This document shows, piece by piece, positions 43,965-51,429 of a DNA stretch of 64,000 nucleotides. How positions within the stretch are numbered: the stretch's first letter is position 1; the number at the start of each line of letters is the position of its first letter. The position numbers were made by a program, and so were the translations under genes. The DNA is from an uncultured Collinsella sp. (GTDB lineage Bacteria > Actinomycetota > Coriobacteriia > Coriobacteriales > Coriobacteriaceae). The stretch spans positions 1 to 64,000 of the forward strand of contig CABVDJ010000007.1 of assembly GCA_902497025.1 (NCBI GenBank). Reading direction: 5' to 3'. Below the pieces are notes generated by a model that made no database searches, had not been told where the DNA came from, and saw only the letters and a program-made list of their open reading frames with translations.

Positions 43965-44621
43965 GTGAACGAGACCGTACGTCGCTTTTTGCCGATGGTC
44001 GATTTTCTGGAGCAGATACTCGGCAAAAACAGCGAAATCGTGCTGCACGATTTCTCGGATCCCGACCACGCCATCGTCGATATTCGCAACGGCATCGTGA
44101 GCGGCCGCAAGGTCGGCGGCCCCGCCACCGATCTGGCACTCAAGATCATGCACGACGCCAAGTATCGCGACCTGCCGTTTATTACGGGCTACGAGGGCCG
44201 CGGCGCCGGAGGCAAGACGTTGGAGTCAGCGACGTACTTTATCCGCGAGAATGACGAGATCGTCGGTATGCTCTGCGTCAACACCGACCTCTCGACCGTG
44301 CGCTCCATCAACGCCATGGCGCAGCAGCTCATGGCGTGCTTCGACGCGGCGCCGACGCGCACGGAGCCCGCCCCTATCGAGGTCGAAAGCCTTTCGGAGT
44401 CCACACAGGAGCTCATCGACCGCAGCATTGCCGAGTTGCTGAGCGCGCGCGGGCTGGATGTAGCGTCGCTTGGTCAGAGCGACCGCGTGGACGTCATTCG
44501 CCACCTCAACGGCAACGGGGTGTTCATGCTCAAGGGCGCCGTGGCCTGCGCCGCCACCGCGCTGGGCATCTCGGAGCCCAGCGTCTACCGCTACCTGCAA
44601 AAAGTTCGCAAAGAGGGCTAA
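43965..44621 (+). CDS. YheO/DauR-type PAS and HTH regulator, second paralogue
   Basis: A 218-residue regulator of the same architecture as the one at 31863: PAS domain with NSEIVLHDFSDPDHAIVDIRN and VGMLCVNTDLS, then HTH with VIRHLNGNGVFMLKGAVA and EPSVYRYLQKVRK. It starts at GTG 43965 with AAAGGAG just upstream. Divergent from the purine permease operon, which it probably controls. Two paralogues, one for each arm of the island, suggest response to two related intermediates. Confidence 0.88.
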   Translation: MNETVRRFLPMVDFLEQILGKNSEIVLHDFSDPDHAIVDIRNGIVSGRKVGGPATDLALKIMHDAKYRDLPFITGYEGRGAGGKTLESATYFIRENDEIVGMLCVNTDLSTVRSINAMAQQLMACFDAAPTRTEPAPIEVESLSESTQELIDRSIAELLSARGLDVASLGQSDRVDVIRHLNGNGVFMLKGAVACAATALGISEPSVYRYLQKVRKEG

Positions 44622-44665
44622 CGGGCAACATGAAGCGCGGCTCCACAAGCGATCCGTCACTTGAC

Positions 44666-44704
44666 AAAAGACCCTGCAGCTCGCACGCGCTGCAGGGTCT
44701 TTTT
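44666..44704. terminator. Bidirectional terminator between the regulator and ridA
   Basis: AAAAGACCCTGCAGC (44666-44680) and GCTGCAGGGTCTTTT (44689-44703) form a perfect 15-bp stem with U-runs on both strands, serving the two converging genes. Confidence 0.93.
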
Positions 44705-44733
44705 GCATGTCATGTTTAGTTGTGGCCAACGCC

Positions 44734-45111
44734 TTAGAGAGCGGCAACGACTTCGATCTCGACCAGACCGCCAGCCGGAAGGGCGGCAACCTGGAAGGCG
44801 CTGCGCGCGGGGAACGGGGCCTCGAACTTGGAGGCGTAGATCTCGTTCACGGCGGCGAAGTCGGCGATGTCGGCCAGGTAGACCGTGGTCTTGACAACAT
44901 CGGCAAAGGTGGCGCCGGCAGCGGTCAGCAGGGCCTCAACGTTGGCGAGGGACTGCTTGGCCTGGGCCACGACGCCCTCGGGCATCTTGCCGGTCGCGGG
45001 ATCGATGCCCAGCTGGCCGGACAGGAACACCATGTTGCCGGCCTGGATACCGGGGGAATACGGGCCGATGGCTGCGGGTGCGTTATCGGAAGACACGACG
45101 GTCTTGCTCAT
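44734..45111 (-). CDS. ridA: RidA-family enamine/imine deaminase
   Basis: A 125-residue YjgF/YER057c/UK114 protein. It shows AIGPYSPGIQAGNMVFLSGQ, QSLANVEALLTAAG and the end RSAFQVAALPAGGLVEIEV with the active Arg. RidA hydrolyses 2-aminoacrylate, the toxic intermediate made by DpaL encoded at 30.4 kb, so its place in the island makes sense. AAGGAG precedes the ATG. Confidence 0.94.
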   Translation of the reverse strand: MSKTVVSSDNAPAAIGPYSPGIQAGNMVFLSGQLGIDPATGKMPEGVVAQAKQSLANVEALLTAAGATFADVVKTTVYLADIADFAAVNEIYASKFEAPFPARSAFQVAALPAGGLVEIEVVAAL

Positions 45112-45312
45112 GTTTTTCTCCTTACGATCAATTGAGAGAGCGTGAGCGCGGTGTTCACACCGGGAGGCACAGTTCGGTCTGAACACCGCGCTTGATTTGG
45201 GATAGTACTCAAGGTTTCCACGCGATGCAAGATTATTATCACGTTGCGAGAATAATTTATCGCCCAACGGCGCCTGTCGGCCGCTGAACGGCACGACCGG
45301 ACGGTGAAGCTC

Positions 45313-45384
45313 AAAATGATCCGTTTCCCTCCGTCCCCATCGGATCAGGTAATCCATAGGGGACGGAGGGAAACGGATCATTTT
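45313..45384. repeat. Palindrome family C (perfect 26-nt arms)
   Basis: Arms 45313-45338 and 45359-45384 are exact reverse complements containing TGATCCGTTTCCCTCCGTCC; the loop is 20 nt. It lies in the 379-nt spacer between ridA and the second U32 gene; the remainder (45112-45312, 45385-45490) shows only probable promoters. A degenerate relative is at 3771-3800. Confidence 0.92.
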
Positions 45385-45490
45385 TGCTGCAAGTGCTGCT
45401 GAAGACTTTGTCCTGCTTGGGCTGCGGTCATCGTCCGCCGCAACGGCACCACTATACTTTTGAATATCTGAGCATTTTGAAAGGCAGGAT

Positions 45491-47986
45491 ATGACCGCAA
45501 CCGCCAGTCGAACCACCAACCGCAGACCCGAGCTTTTAGCGCCCGCCGGAGGGCCCGAGCCCTTTGCCGCCGCACTCGCCGCCGGGGCAGACGCCATCTA
45601 CTGCGGCATGGGCAGCTTCAACGCCCGCCGCAAGGCCACTAACTTTACCGACGAGGCCTTTGAGCAGGCCTGCCGCGCCGCACATCTAGCCGGGTCGCGC
45701 GTCTACGTCACGGTCAACATCGTCATCAAGCAGTCCGAGATGGGCGATGCGCTGCAACTCATCCATCGCTGCTCCACGCTGGGCGCCGACGCCTTCATTA
45801 TCCAGGACTGGGGTCTGTTCTTTGAGGTCAAGCGCACCATGCCCGGCATCGAGACACATATCTCAACCCAAGCAAACATCCACGACGACCGCGGAACCCT
45901 TTGGTGCCGTGAGCAGGGCGCCGACCGCGTGACCCTCTCGCGCGAGCTCTCCATCGACGAGATCGCCGTCATTCACAACGCCGCGACCGATGTGGACCTT
46001 GAGGTCTTTAGCCACGGTGCCATCTGCTTTTGCTACTCGGGTCTGTGCCTGCTGTCGAGCTTTGCCATGGCTGGCCGCTCGGCCAACCGCGGCATGTGCG
46101 CCCAGCCCTGTCGCCTGCCTTATGAGCTGATCGACGAGAACGATCGCACGCTCTCCCCTGCCGGTCGCGAGCGCGCCCTATGCCCGCGCGACACCAACAC
46201 TTCGCAGCTCGTTCGCCGTCTGTATGACGCCGGCGCCGCGTCGCTCAAGCTCGAGGGCCGCATGAAGGCGCCCGATTACGTGTACTCCATCGTCGATGTG
46301 TACCGTCATCAGATCGATGACATGTTGGCCGGAGTCGCCGTAGATAAGCACGAGGACGCCGCTCGCCAGCGCCAACTCAAGCGCTGCTTTAACCGCGACT
46401 TTACGCACGCTTATCAGGACGGCACCTCGGGCGACGAGATGATGAGCTACGAGCGCTCCAACAACCGCGGCCAGATTGTGGGCACGGTGCTGGGCAGCCG
46501 TCTGGCCAACCGCGATGTACGCGGACTCAAGCCCGACGATCGCCGTCGCCGCGCCGCCATCGCCCGCATTGAGCTGCTTGAGCCCGTGGGCAAGGGCGAC
46601 CTGCTGGAGCTTCGCCACGATGACGAGTTTGACCAGTTCCTGATCACCATTGCCGCCGATGATGCCGCTGCCGGCGATGTTATCGAGTGTCGCGTGCCCC
46701 GTAGCATGCCCGAGGGCTGCCGCGTACGCGTGATTCGAAGCCAGCGCGCCATTGACGCCGCCGGCGCCGCGCTCAAGCGCGATGTGCTGCGCCGCCGCGC
46801 CGTAGACGTGTCCGTTGTGGCGCGTCTGGGCGAGCCATTTGCCGTTACGCTCACCTGTTGCGACAATCCTTCGCTTGCGGCCACGGCCACGGGCTTCACC
46901 GTCGAGGCCGCCAAGACCCGCGCCGTCGAGGCATCCGATCTGGTTGAGCACGTCGGGCGCATGGGCTCCTCTCCCTTTGAGGCCGCAAGCTTTGACGTTT
47001 CGCTCGACGCCGGCTGCGGTATGGGCTTTTCCGCCGTGCACAAGATGCGCGCCGCCGCTTGTAAGGCGCTGGAAGAGGCCATTCTGGCACCGTACGAGGA
47101 GCGCGCGAAAACGCTCGAGCTGCCGTCGATTGTAACCAGTGATTCCCGCCCCGCACCCGAGCATTACCGCGATGAGCCGCAGATCTGCGCCACCGTCACC
47201 TCGCTCGAGGCCGCCGAGGCAGCCCGCGCGGAGGGTGCAACGCGCATCTACATGACCACCGACGCGCTCAATGCAGCCGAGCTCTCCCCCGCCGATGCAT
47301 TTGAGCAGGGCATCGTGCCCGTGCTCGACGAGGTCTGCCGCGCCGTTGACCACGTCCGCGTTGACCCGTGGATTGTTGCCGGTGCCACGGTCGCTATCGG
47401 CAACATCTCTGAGCTTGCCCTGGCCGCCCAGGTTGGCGCCACGGCGGAGGTCCGCTCTTGCCTGCCCGTGCACAACGTGCCTTGCATGGAGGCACTTGCC
47501 GAGCGCGGAGCCGGCGCATTTTGGCTCTCGCCCGAGATTACGCTCGACGAGATCGTCTCGCTTGGCACCGCCGCTCCCGCAGCCCTGGGCATCACCGTCT
47601 TTGGCCGCCCGCGCGTTATGACGAGCGAGCACTGCATCCTGCAGGTGGCCAATGGCTGCATCCACGATTGCGCCAACTGCCGCCTGCGCGCCCGCAAGCT
47701 GTCGCTCAAGAATATCGACGGCAAGGTCATGCCCGTGCGCACCGACATCCATGGCCGCTCACGCCTGTACGACGCCTACCCCATCGACCTCACGCCTCAG
47801 GTTCCTCAGCTGCTCGATGCCGGCGTGCGTCGTCTCATGGTGGACGGAACGCTACTCGAGACGGATGAGATCGCCCGTGCCGTCGCTCGCGTCCGTCGCG
47901 CCGTCGAGGCAGCTCAAGCCGGCCGCAAGCCCGCCGCCCGCCTGCGCGGGGCGACCTCGGGCTGCATGTTTGTGGGAATCAGCTAA
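45491..47986 (+). CDS. U32 family peptidase-like protein with C-terminal DUF3656, second paralogue
   Basis: An 831-residue U32 protein. The N-terminal core has ELLAPAGGPEPFAAAL, GADAIYCGMGSFNARRK, and the Cys-containing ICFCYSGLCLLSS ... GMCAQPCRLPYEL. About 380-560 is an inserted DUF3656-like module, and the C-terminal third repeats the TIM-like pattern with EHCILQVANGCIHDCANCRLR. This longer form resembles RlhA, which hydroxylates 23S rRNA C2501; such a role is plausible but unproven. It is followed 15 nt later by an RluA-type rRNA enzyme, which fits. Confidence 0.87.
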   Translation: MTATASRTTNRRPELLAPAGGPEPFAAALAAGADAIYCGMGSFNARRKATNFTDEAFEQACRAAHLAGSRVYVTVNIVIKQSEMGDALQLIHRCSTLGADAFIIQDWGLFFEVKRTMPGIETHISTQANIHDDRGTLWCREQGADRVTLSRELSIDEIAVIHNAATDVDLEVFSHGAICFCYSGLCLLSSFAMAGRSANRGMCAQPCRLPYELIDENDRTLSPAGRERALCPRDTNTSQLVRRLYDAGAASLKLEGRMKAPDYVYSIVDVYRHQIDDMLAGVAVDKHEDAARQRQLKRCFNRDFTHAYQDGTSGDEMMSYERSNNRGQIVGTVLGSRLANRDVRGLKPDDRRRRAAIARIELLEPVGKGDLLELRHDDEFDQFLITIAADDAAAGDVIECRVPRSMPEGCRVRVIRSQRAIDAAGAALKRDVLRRRAVDVSVVARLGEPFAVTLTCCDNPSLAATATGFTVEAAKTRAVEASDLVEHVGRMGSSPFEAASFDVSLDAGCGMGFSAVHKMRAAACKALEEAILAPYEERAKTLELPSIVTSDSRPAPEHYRDEPQICATVTSLEAAEAARAEGATRIYMTTDALNAAELSPADAFEQGIVPVLDEVCRAVDHVRVDPWIVAGATVAIGNISELALAAQVGATAEVRSCLPVHNVPCMEALAERGAGAFWLSPEITLDEIVSLGTAAPAALGITVFGRPRVMTSEHCILQVANGCIHDCANCRLRARKLSLKNIDGKVMPVRTDIHGRSRLYDAYPIDLTPQVPQLLDAGVRRLMVDGTLLETDEIARAVARVRRAVEAAQAGRKPAARLRGATSGCMFVGIS

Positions 47987-48001
47987 CCGAAAGGCTTACA
48001 C

Positions 48002-48661
48002 GTGAACGAAGAACCTCAAGTCCTTTACTGCGACGCCTGGCTCATGGCCATCGACAAGCCCGCCGGCATGATCGTCCACGGCGACGGCACCGGCGAGCGC
48101 ACGCTTACCGACTACGCCAGCGATCTGCTGCTGGCCATGGGCGACGGCTTTGCCGCGACTGACATGCAGCCGCTCAACCGCCTGGACCGCAACACCACCG
48201 GCGTGGTACTGTTTTCGCTCGACAAACAGACGCAGCCCGCCTTTGACCAGATGGTGATCGACCACGCCTTCGAAAAGCACTATCTGGCGCTGGCCGAGGG
48301 CAAGATCGACTGGAACGAGAAGCTCATCGACAAGCCCATCGCGCGCGACCGCCACGACAGCCGCAAGATGCGCGTCGGCGCCAGCGGTAAGCCCTCTCAA
48401 ACGCGCGTGAAGGTGCTCAAACGCCTTAAGAGCCGTCGTGGCCTGCCCACGCGCTCGTATATCGATGTCGAGTTGCTCACCGGCCGCAAGCACCAAATCC
48501 GTGTGCACCTGGCAAGCGAGCATCATCCCCTGGTTGGCGACGACCTGTACGGAACGCCGCGCCCCTGCGGCCTGATGCTCCACGCCCACAGCGTGTCCTT
48601 CACGCATCCCGTAACCGGCGAGCACATCCACATCGAAGCCCCCTGCCCCTGGGAGCCCTAA
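48002..48661 (+). CDS. RluA-family RNA pseudouridine synthase
   Basis: A 219-residue pseudouridine synthase without an S4 domain. Catalytic Asp62 lies in NRLDRNTTGVVLF, and GRKHQIRVHLA is the conserved second motif. It is short, like RluA or TruC-type members; the RNA target cannot be assigned. The start is GTG 48002, preceded by AAAGG. Its TAA merges with the start of the palindrome at 48661. Confidence 0.9.
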   Translation: MNEEPQVLYCDAWLMAIDKPAGMIVHGDGTGERTLTDYASDLLLAMGDGFAATDMQPLNRLDRNTTGVVLFSLDKQTQPAFDQMVIDHAFEKHYLALAEGKIDWNEKLIDKPIARDRHDSRKMRVGASGKPSQTRVKVLKRLKSRRGLPTRSYIDVELLTGRKHQIRVHLASEHHPLVGDDLYGTPRPCGLMLHAHSVSFTHPVTGEHIHIEAPCPWEP

Positions 48662-48697
48662 ACCACCACAATCGGGACAGGCACCTTTGTGGTGGTT
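48661..48697. repeat. 37-nt palindrome D, copy 1
   Basis: AACCACCACAA (48661-48671) pairs with TTGTGGTGGTT (48687-48697) across GGGACAGGC, followed by TTTTG. It is probably the terminator of the RluA gene. The 40 nt from 48661 are 38/40 identical to 49031-49070. Confidence 0.9.
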
Positions 48698-48729
48698 TTG
48701 CCGCAATGGCTCAGCCGCGGTCCCAAAAC

Positions 48730-48947
48730 GTCTCGATCTGTAACAGTTAGAGCCCATTTTCCGGTCGGTCTGTTACAGATCGAGACATTCGAATCCCCCT
48801 CAAGGGAAAATCTCAATCTGTAACAATAACTCGGCAAAATCGGTCCCAGATGTTACAGATTGAGACAAAGGGACGGTGCGGTTCGGAAGTATCTCACTCT
48901 GTAACATCTAACCCACTTTTAACGGTCCAGTTGTTACAGACGTAGAC
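48730..48947. repeat. Triple tandem hairpin array (three 57-nt units, 80-81-nt period)
   Basis: Units lie at 48730-48786, 48810-48866 and 48891-48947. Each has a left arm like TCTCRATCTGTAACA, a 25-nt loop and a right arm like TGTTACAGATYGAGA. Arms pair perfectly in units 1 (16 bp) and 2 (15 bp) and with three mismatches in unit 3. The loops also share a motif, so whole units are repeated; the 23-24-nt separators are unrelated. No gene is present in 48662-49091. Confidence 0.93.
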
Positions 48948-48963
48948 AAACCGGTAGACAACG

Positions 48964-48999
48964 AAAGCGGCAACGCCCGTGATGGACGTTGCCGCTTTT
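48964..48999. terminator. Strong hairpin between the RluA and DeoR genes
   Basis: AAAGCGGCAACG (48964-48975) pairs with CGTTGCCGCTTT (48987-48998) and TTC follows on the plus strand. It is probably a terminator; both directions are possible, with a better U-run on the plus strand. Confidence 0.6.
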
Positions 49000-49030
49000 C
49001 TATTGAGAAAACTACTCGGTTTCCGTTGCT

Positions 49031-49067
49031 AACCACCACAATGGGGACAGGCCCCTTTGTGGTGGTT
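49031..49067. repeat. 37-nt palindrome D, copy 2
   Basis: A direct copy of the palindrome at 48661, with 11-nt arms AACCACCACAA / TTGTGGTGGTT. The pair brackets the triple hairpin array like flanking direct repeats. It lies 25 nt after the deoR stop but its U-run faces the other way. Confidence 0.9.
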
Positions 49068-49091
49068 TTGGCCTTAGCCCGTCCCCTGCTG

Positions 49092-49838
49092 CTAGACCGT
49101 GATGACGTTGTCCATTGCCCGGTACTTGGCGGGGACCTCGCCTGCGGTAATAATCGTTGCGTCGCGGAAGTCCGCGAACTTGACGGGCGCCACCATGCCA
49201 AATTTACTGGCGTCCGAGATTACGAAGCGTTTGGCGGTATGGCGCATCGAGATACGCTTGACCTGTGCTTCCTCGATATCCGGTGTGGTGAGACCTTGCT
49301 CGGCCGCGATGCCGTTGGATCCCCAAAAGCCGCAGTTGAAGTTATAGCGGTCCAGGGTTGCCAAGGCATCGGGGCCAACGAGCGCCTCGGTCTCGGGTTT
49401 GAGCTCGCCGCCCAGCACCACGGTACGCATGCCGCGCAAAGCAAGGTGCTGAGCATGGAGCACGGAATCGGTCACATAGGTGACGCCGTCGAGACGCGGA
49501 AGATGCTCGATGAGCTTGAGGGTCGTTGAGCCCGAATCGATATACACAAAGCTATCGGGCTCCACCAGGGCCGCGGCACGAGCACAGATGCGCTCCTTGT
49601 CATCGTTATGGAGATCACTGCGTTCGCTGATCGTCAAGTCGCGCGTCACGTGCGCGCGCTCCAGACTCGTCGCACCTCCGTGCACCTTGGCGATACGGTG
49701 CACGCGGTCGAGCGTTTGCAAGTCACGGCGAATGGTGGACGGTGTCACGCCCAGGGCCTCGGCAAGTTCCGGCACGGTAACCGAGCCGGCCTGCTGCACC
49801 ATCGACACGATCGCATTGAGCCTATCTTCCGCAAGCAT
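49092..49838 (-). CDS. DeoR-family transcriptional regulator
   Basis: A 248-residue repressor of sugar or polyol metabolism. The HTH occupies residues 1-57 (AGSVTVPELAEALGVTPSTIRRDLQ); the effector domain has YIDSGSTTLKLIEHL and VVLGGELKPETEALVGP. AGGAGT precedes ATG 49838. It is 3 nt after the oxidoreductase stop, so the two are co-transcribed; the ligand may be the oxidoreductase's substrate. Likely operators lie at 50980-51105. Confidence 0.92.
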   Translation of the reverse strand: MLAEDRLNAIVSMVQQAGSVTVPELAEALGVTPSTIRRDLQTLDRVHRIAKVHGGATSLERAHVTRDLTISERSDLHNDDKERICARAAALVEPDSFVYIDSGSTTLKLIEHLPRLDGVTYVTDSVLHAQHLALRGMRTVVLGGELKPETEALVGPDALATLDRYNFNCGFWGSNGIAAEQGLTTPDIEEAQVKRISMRHTAKRFVISDASKFGMVAPVKFADFRDATIITAGEVPAKYRAMDNVITV

Positions 49839-49841
49839 CGC

Positions 49842-50921
49842 TTACTCCTCCTCGGGGTACACGACTCCCCAATCGGCGCGGAGCTTGGTCATAAGCTCCA
49901 TAACATCAGAAGCATAATCCAGCAGCTCGCGCTTGGAGTCGTCGCCGGCAACGGCCTTCTCAAGATCGGCCATCTCATAGCAAAGGGCGTAAGCTTCGGT
50001 GCCGGCGTGGACCTCCTCGCGGTGGCCGTCCACAGTCCACACGATGGTCGCGTGATCGGCGCGCGGATACTCGTTGACCTCGATATAGCACTTGTCGAAG
50101 CTGATGACCGAGCGCTTGGGCTGCTTGGAGTGGAGCGTAAGGCTCACAACACCCAGCTGCTGCTCGGCGTTACGGCAGACAATGCCGCCCGCAACGTCGA
50201 CACCGGTCTCACAGGTGTTGCCCAGCGAGACAACCTCAGCGGGCTGGCTCGCCATAAAGAGGCGCATAACGGAGAGCGCATACACGCCAATGTCGAGCAT
50301 GGCGCCACCGGCAAGGCTACGGTTGTAGAAGCGGTTGGTCAGGTCGCCGTACTCCTTATAGCTGCCAAAGTTGAGCTGAGCGAGATTCATGCGGCCGAAC
50401 TCGCCGACATCCATGCGACGACGCAGCTCCTGATACAAGGGCATGTGAAGCACCGTGGTGGCGTCCATAAGGACCACGTTGTGCTCGTCGGCAATGGCGC
50501 GGGCCTCGTCAAGCTCGGCGGAATTGAGGGTAATGGCCTTCTCGCAGAGCACGTGCTTGCCAGCTGCCAGAGCGGCTCGCAGATAGGTGATATGCGTGTT
50601 GTGCGGCGTGGTGATATAGACTGCGTCAATGTCCGGATCGGCGTAGAGATCCTCGACCGTGCCATAGACCTTCTCAACGCCATACTGCTCTGCAAAAGCC
50701 TGAGCCTTGGACAGCGTGCGGTTGGCAACGCCCGCGAGCTTTCGGCCGGCAAGGGCGAGAGACTGAGCCATCTGGTTGGCGATAACGCCACACCCAATTA
50801 CAGCCCAACGAAGCTCGGGAGCCGTAAAGATGTCGTTTGGGAACGGCTGATTCTGGACCGAGGCAAACGCCGCCTTTGCGGCTGCCTCGGCGTCGAGCGG
50901 AGCCTGTTTGGAATCTGCCAT
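49842..50921 (-). CDS. Gfo/Idh/MocA-family NAD(P)-dependent oxidoreductase
   Basis: A 359-residue enzyme. Rossmann motif AVIGCGVIANQMAQSL near residue 40, then VYITTPHNTHITYLRAALAAGKHVLCEKA (CEKA in place of CEKP), and the Lys-His-like pair in the C-terminal domain (AGGAMLDIGVYALSV). Members oxidise inositols, sugar alcohols or deoxysugars. It forms a two-gene operon with the DeoR regulator. Confidence 0.9.
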   Translation of the reverse strand: MADSKQAPLDAEAAAKAAFASVQNQPFPNDIFTAPELRWAVIGCGVIANQMAQSLALAGRKLAGVANRTLSKAQAFAEQYGVEKVYGTVEDLYADPDIDAVYITTPHNTHITYLRAALAAGKHVLCEKAITLNSAELDEARAIADEHNVVLMDATTVLHMPLYQELRRRMDVGEFGRMNLAQLNFGSYKEYGDLTNRFYNRSLAGGAMLDIGVYALSVMRLFMASQPAEVVSLGNTCETGVDVAGGIVCRNAEQQLGVVSLTLHSKQPKRSVISFDKCYIEVNEYPRADHATIVWTVDGHREEVHAGTEAYALCYEMADLEKAVAGDDSKRELLDYASDVMELMTKLRADWGVVYPEEE

Positions 50922-50979
50922 GATGTGCCTCCTGAGTCATCGGAAGTCCTTCATTTCTAACAAACCTATAGTCGCACAA

Positions 50980-51105
50980 TTGCGCGCGTATCTGCTCGTG
51001 TTTGCGTATTTATTTGCTTATCGGTCATTATTTAGCCATAGTTGGCAGATGTTTGCGCGGCTATGCGCATTGTCGCGCAAGGCTATGCGCGTAAATGCGC
51101 ATGCG
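50980..51105. promoter_or_regulatory. Candidate operator cluster of the oxidoreductase-deoR operon
   Basis: TTGCGCG occurs at 50980-50986 and 51053-51059, and as its inverse CGCGCAA at 51074-51080. GGCTATGCGC is exactly repeated at 51059-51068 and 51081-51090, 22 bp apart (two helical turns). It lies just upstream of the oxidoreductase ATG, where DeoR-type repressors often bind direct repeats. The rest of the 50922-51429 spacer has the repeats below and no gene. Confidence 0.5.
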
Positions 51106-51250
51106 ACGATCCTTGTGAAACATAAAGGGGCGGAACACCAAAGCCCTAAAAGACAGACCCAGCTGTATTACTTCACTCCTCTGGGGGCATCAGACATCAA
51201 AGGATCGTCCCAAACTGCCGGCACATAGAGACTGTCCCCCCAACGACTGG

Positions 51251-51273
51251 TCATTTAAGTCTGTCCCCAATGA
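51251..51273 (+). repeat. 23-nt direct repeat, copy 1
   Basis: The 23-nt repeat opens with TCATTTAAGTCTGTCCCC and closes with AATGA. An exact copy is at 51337-51359, 86 nt downstream. The region also holds several GTCCCC and GCCGGCA-type modules. Confidence 0.8.
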
Positions 51274-51336
51274 ATGGTCGTCCCCAGCTGCCGACAGAAA
51301 ATGAACGCCCCCAGGTGCCGGCATTTCAACGGCCAC

Positions 51337-51359
51337 TCATTTAAGTCTGTCCCCAATGA
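51337..51359 (+). repeat. 23-nt direct repeat, copy 2
   Basis: An exact copy of 51251-51273. It lies just beside the rplX terminator. Confidence 0.8.
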
Positions 51360-51367
51360 GTAGGGAT

Positions 51368-51403
51368 AGAAAAAGGCCCGGGTGCCGTAGCATCCGGGCC
51401 TTT
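51368..51403 (-). terminator. Terminator of rplX (end of the proximal ribosomal operon)
   Basis: AAAGGCCCGGGTG (51372-51384) pairs with CATCCGGGCCTTT (51391-51403) (13 bp, one G-U) with U-run on the minus strand. It shows that the ribosomal transcript stops after rplX instead of going into rplE. Confidence 0.93.
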
Positions 51404-51429
51404 GCTAGCAACTTGATGTTGCGGGCAGC

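Noticed and set aside
48730..48947. Possible CRISPR array (regular repeats with 23-24-nt separators)
   Set aside because: Repeats are 57-nt palindromes with conserved 25-nt loops, only three units, one badly diverged, and no cas-like gene is nearby.
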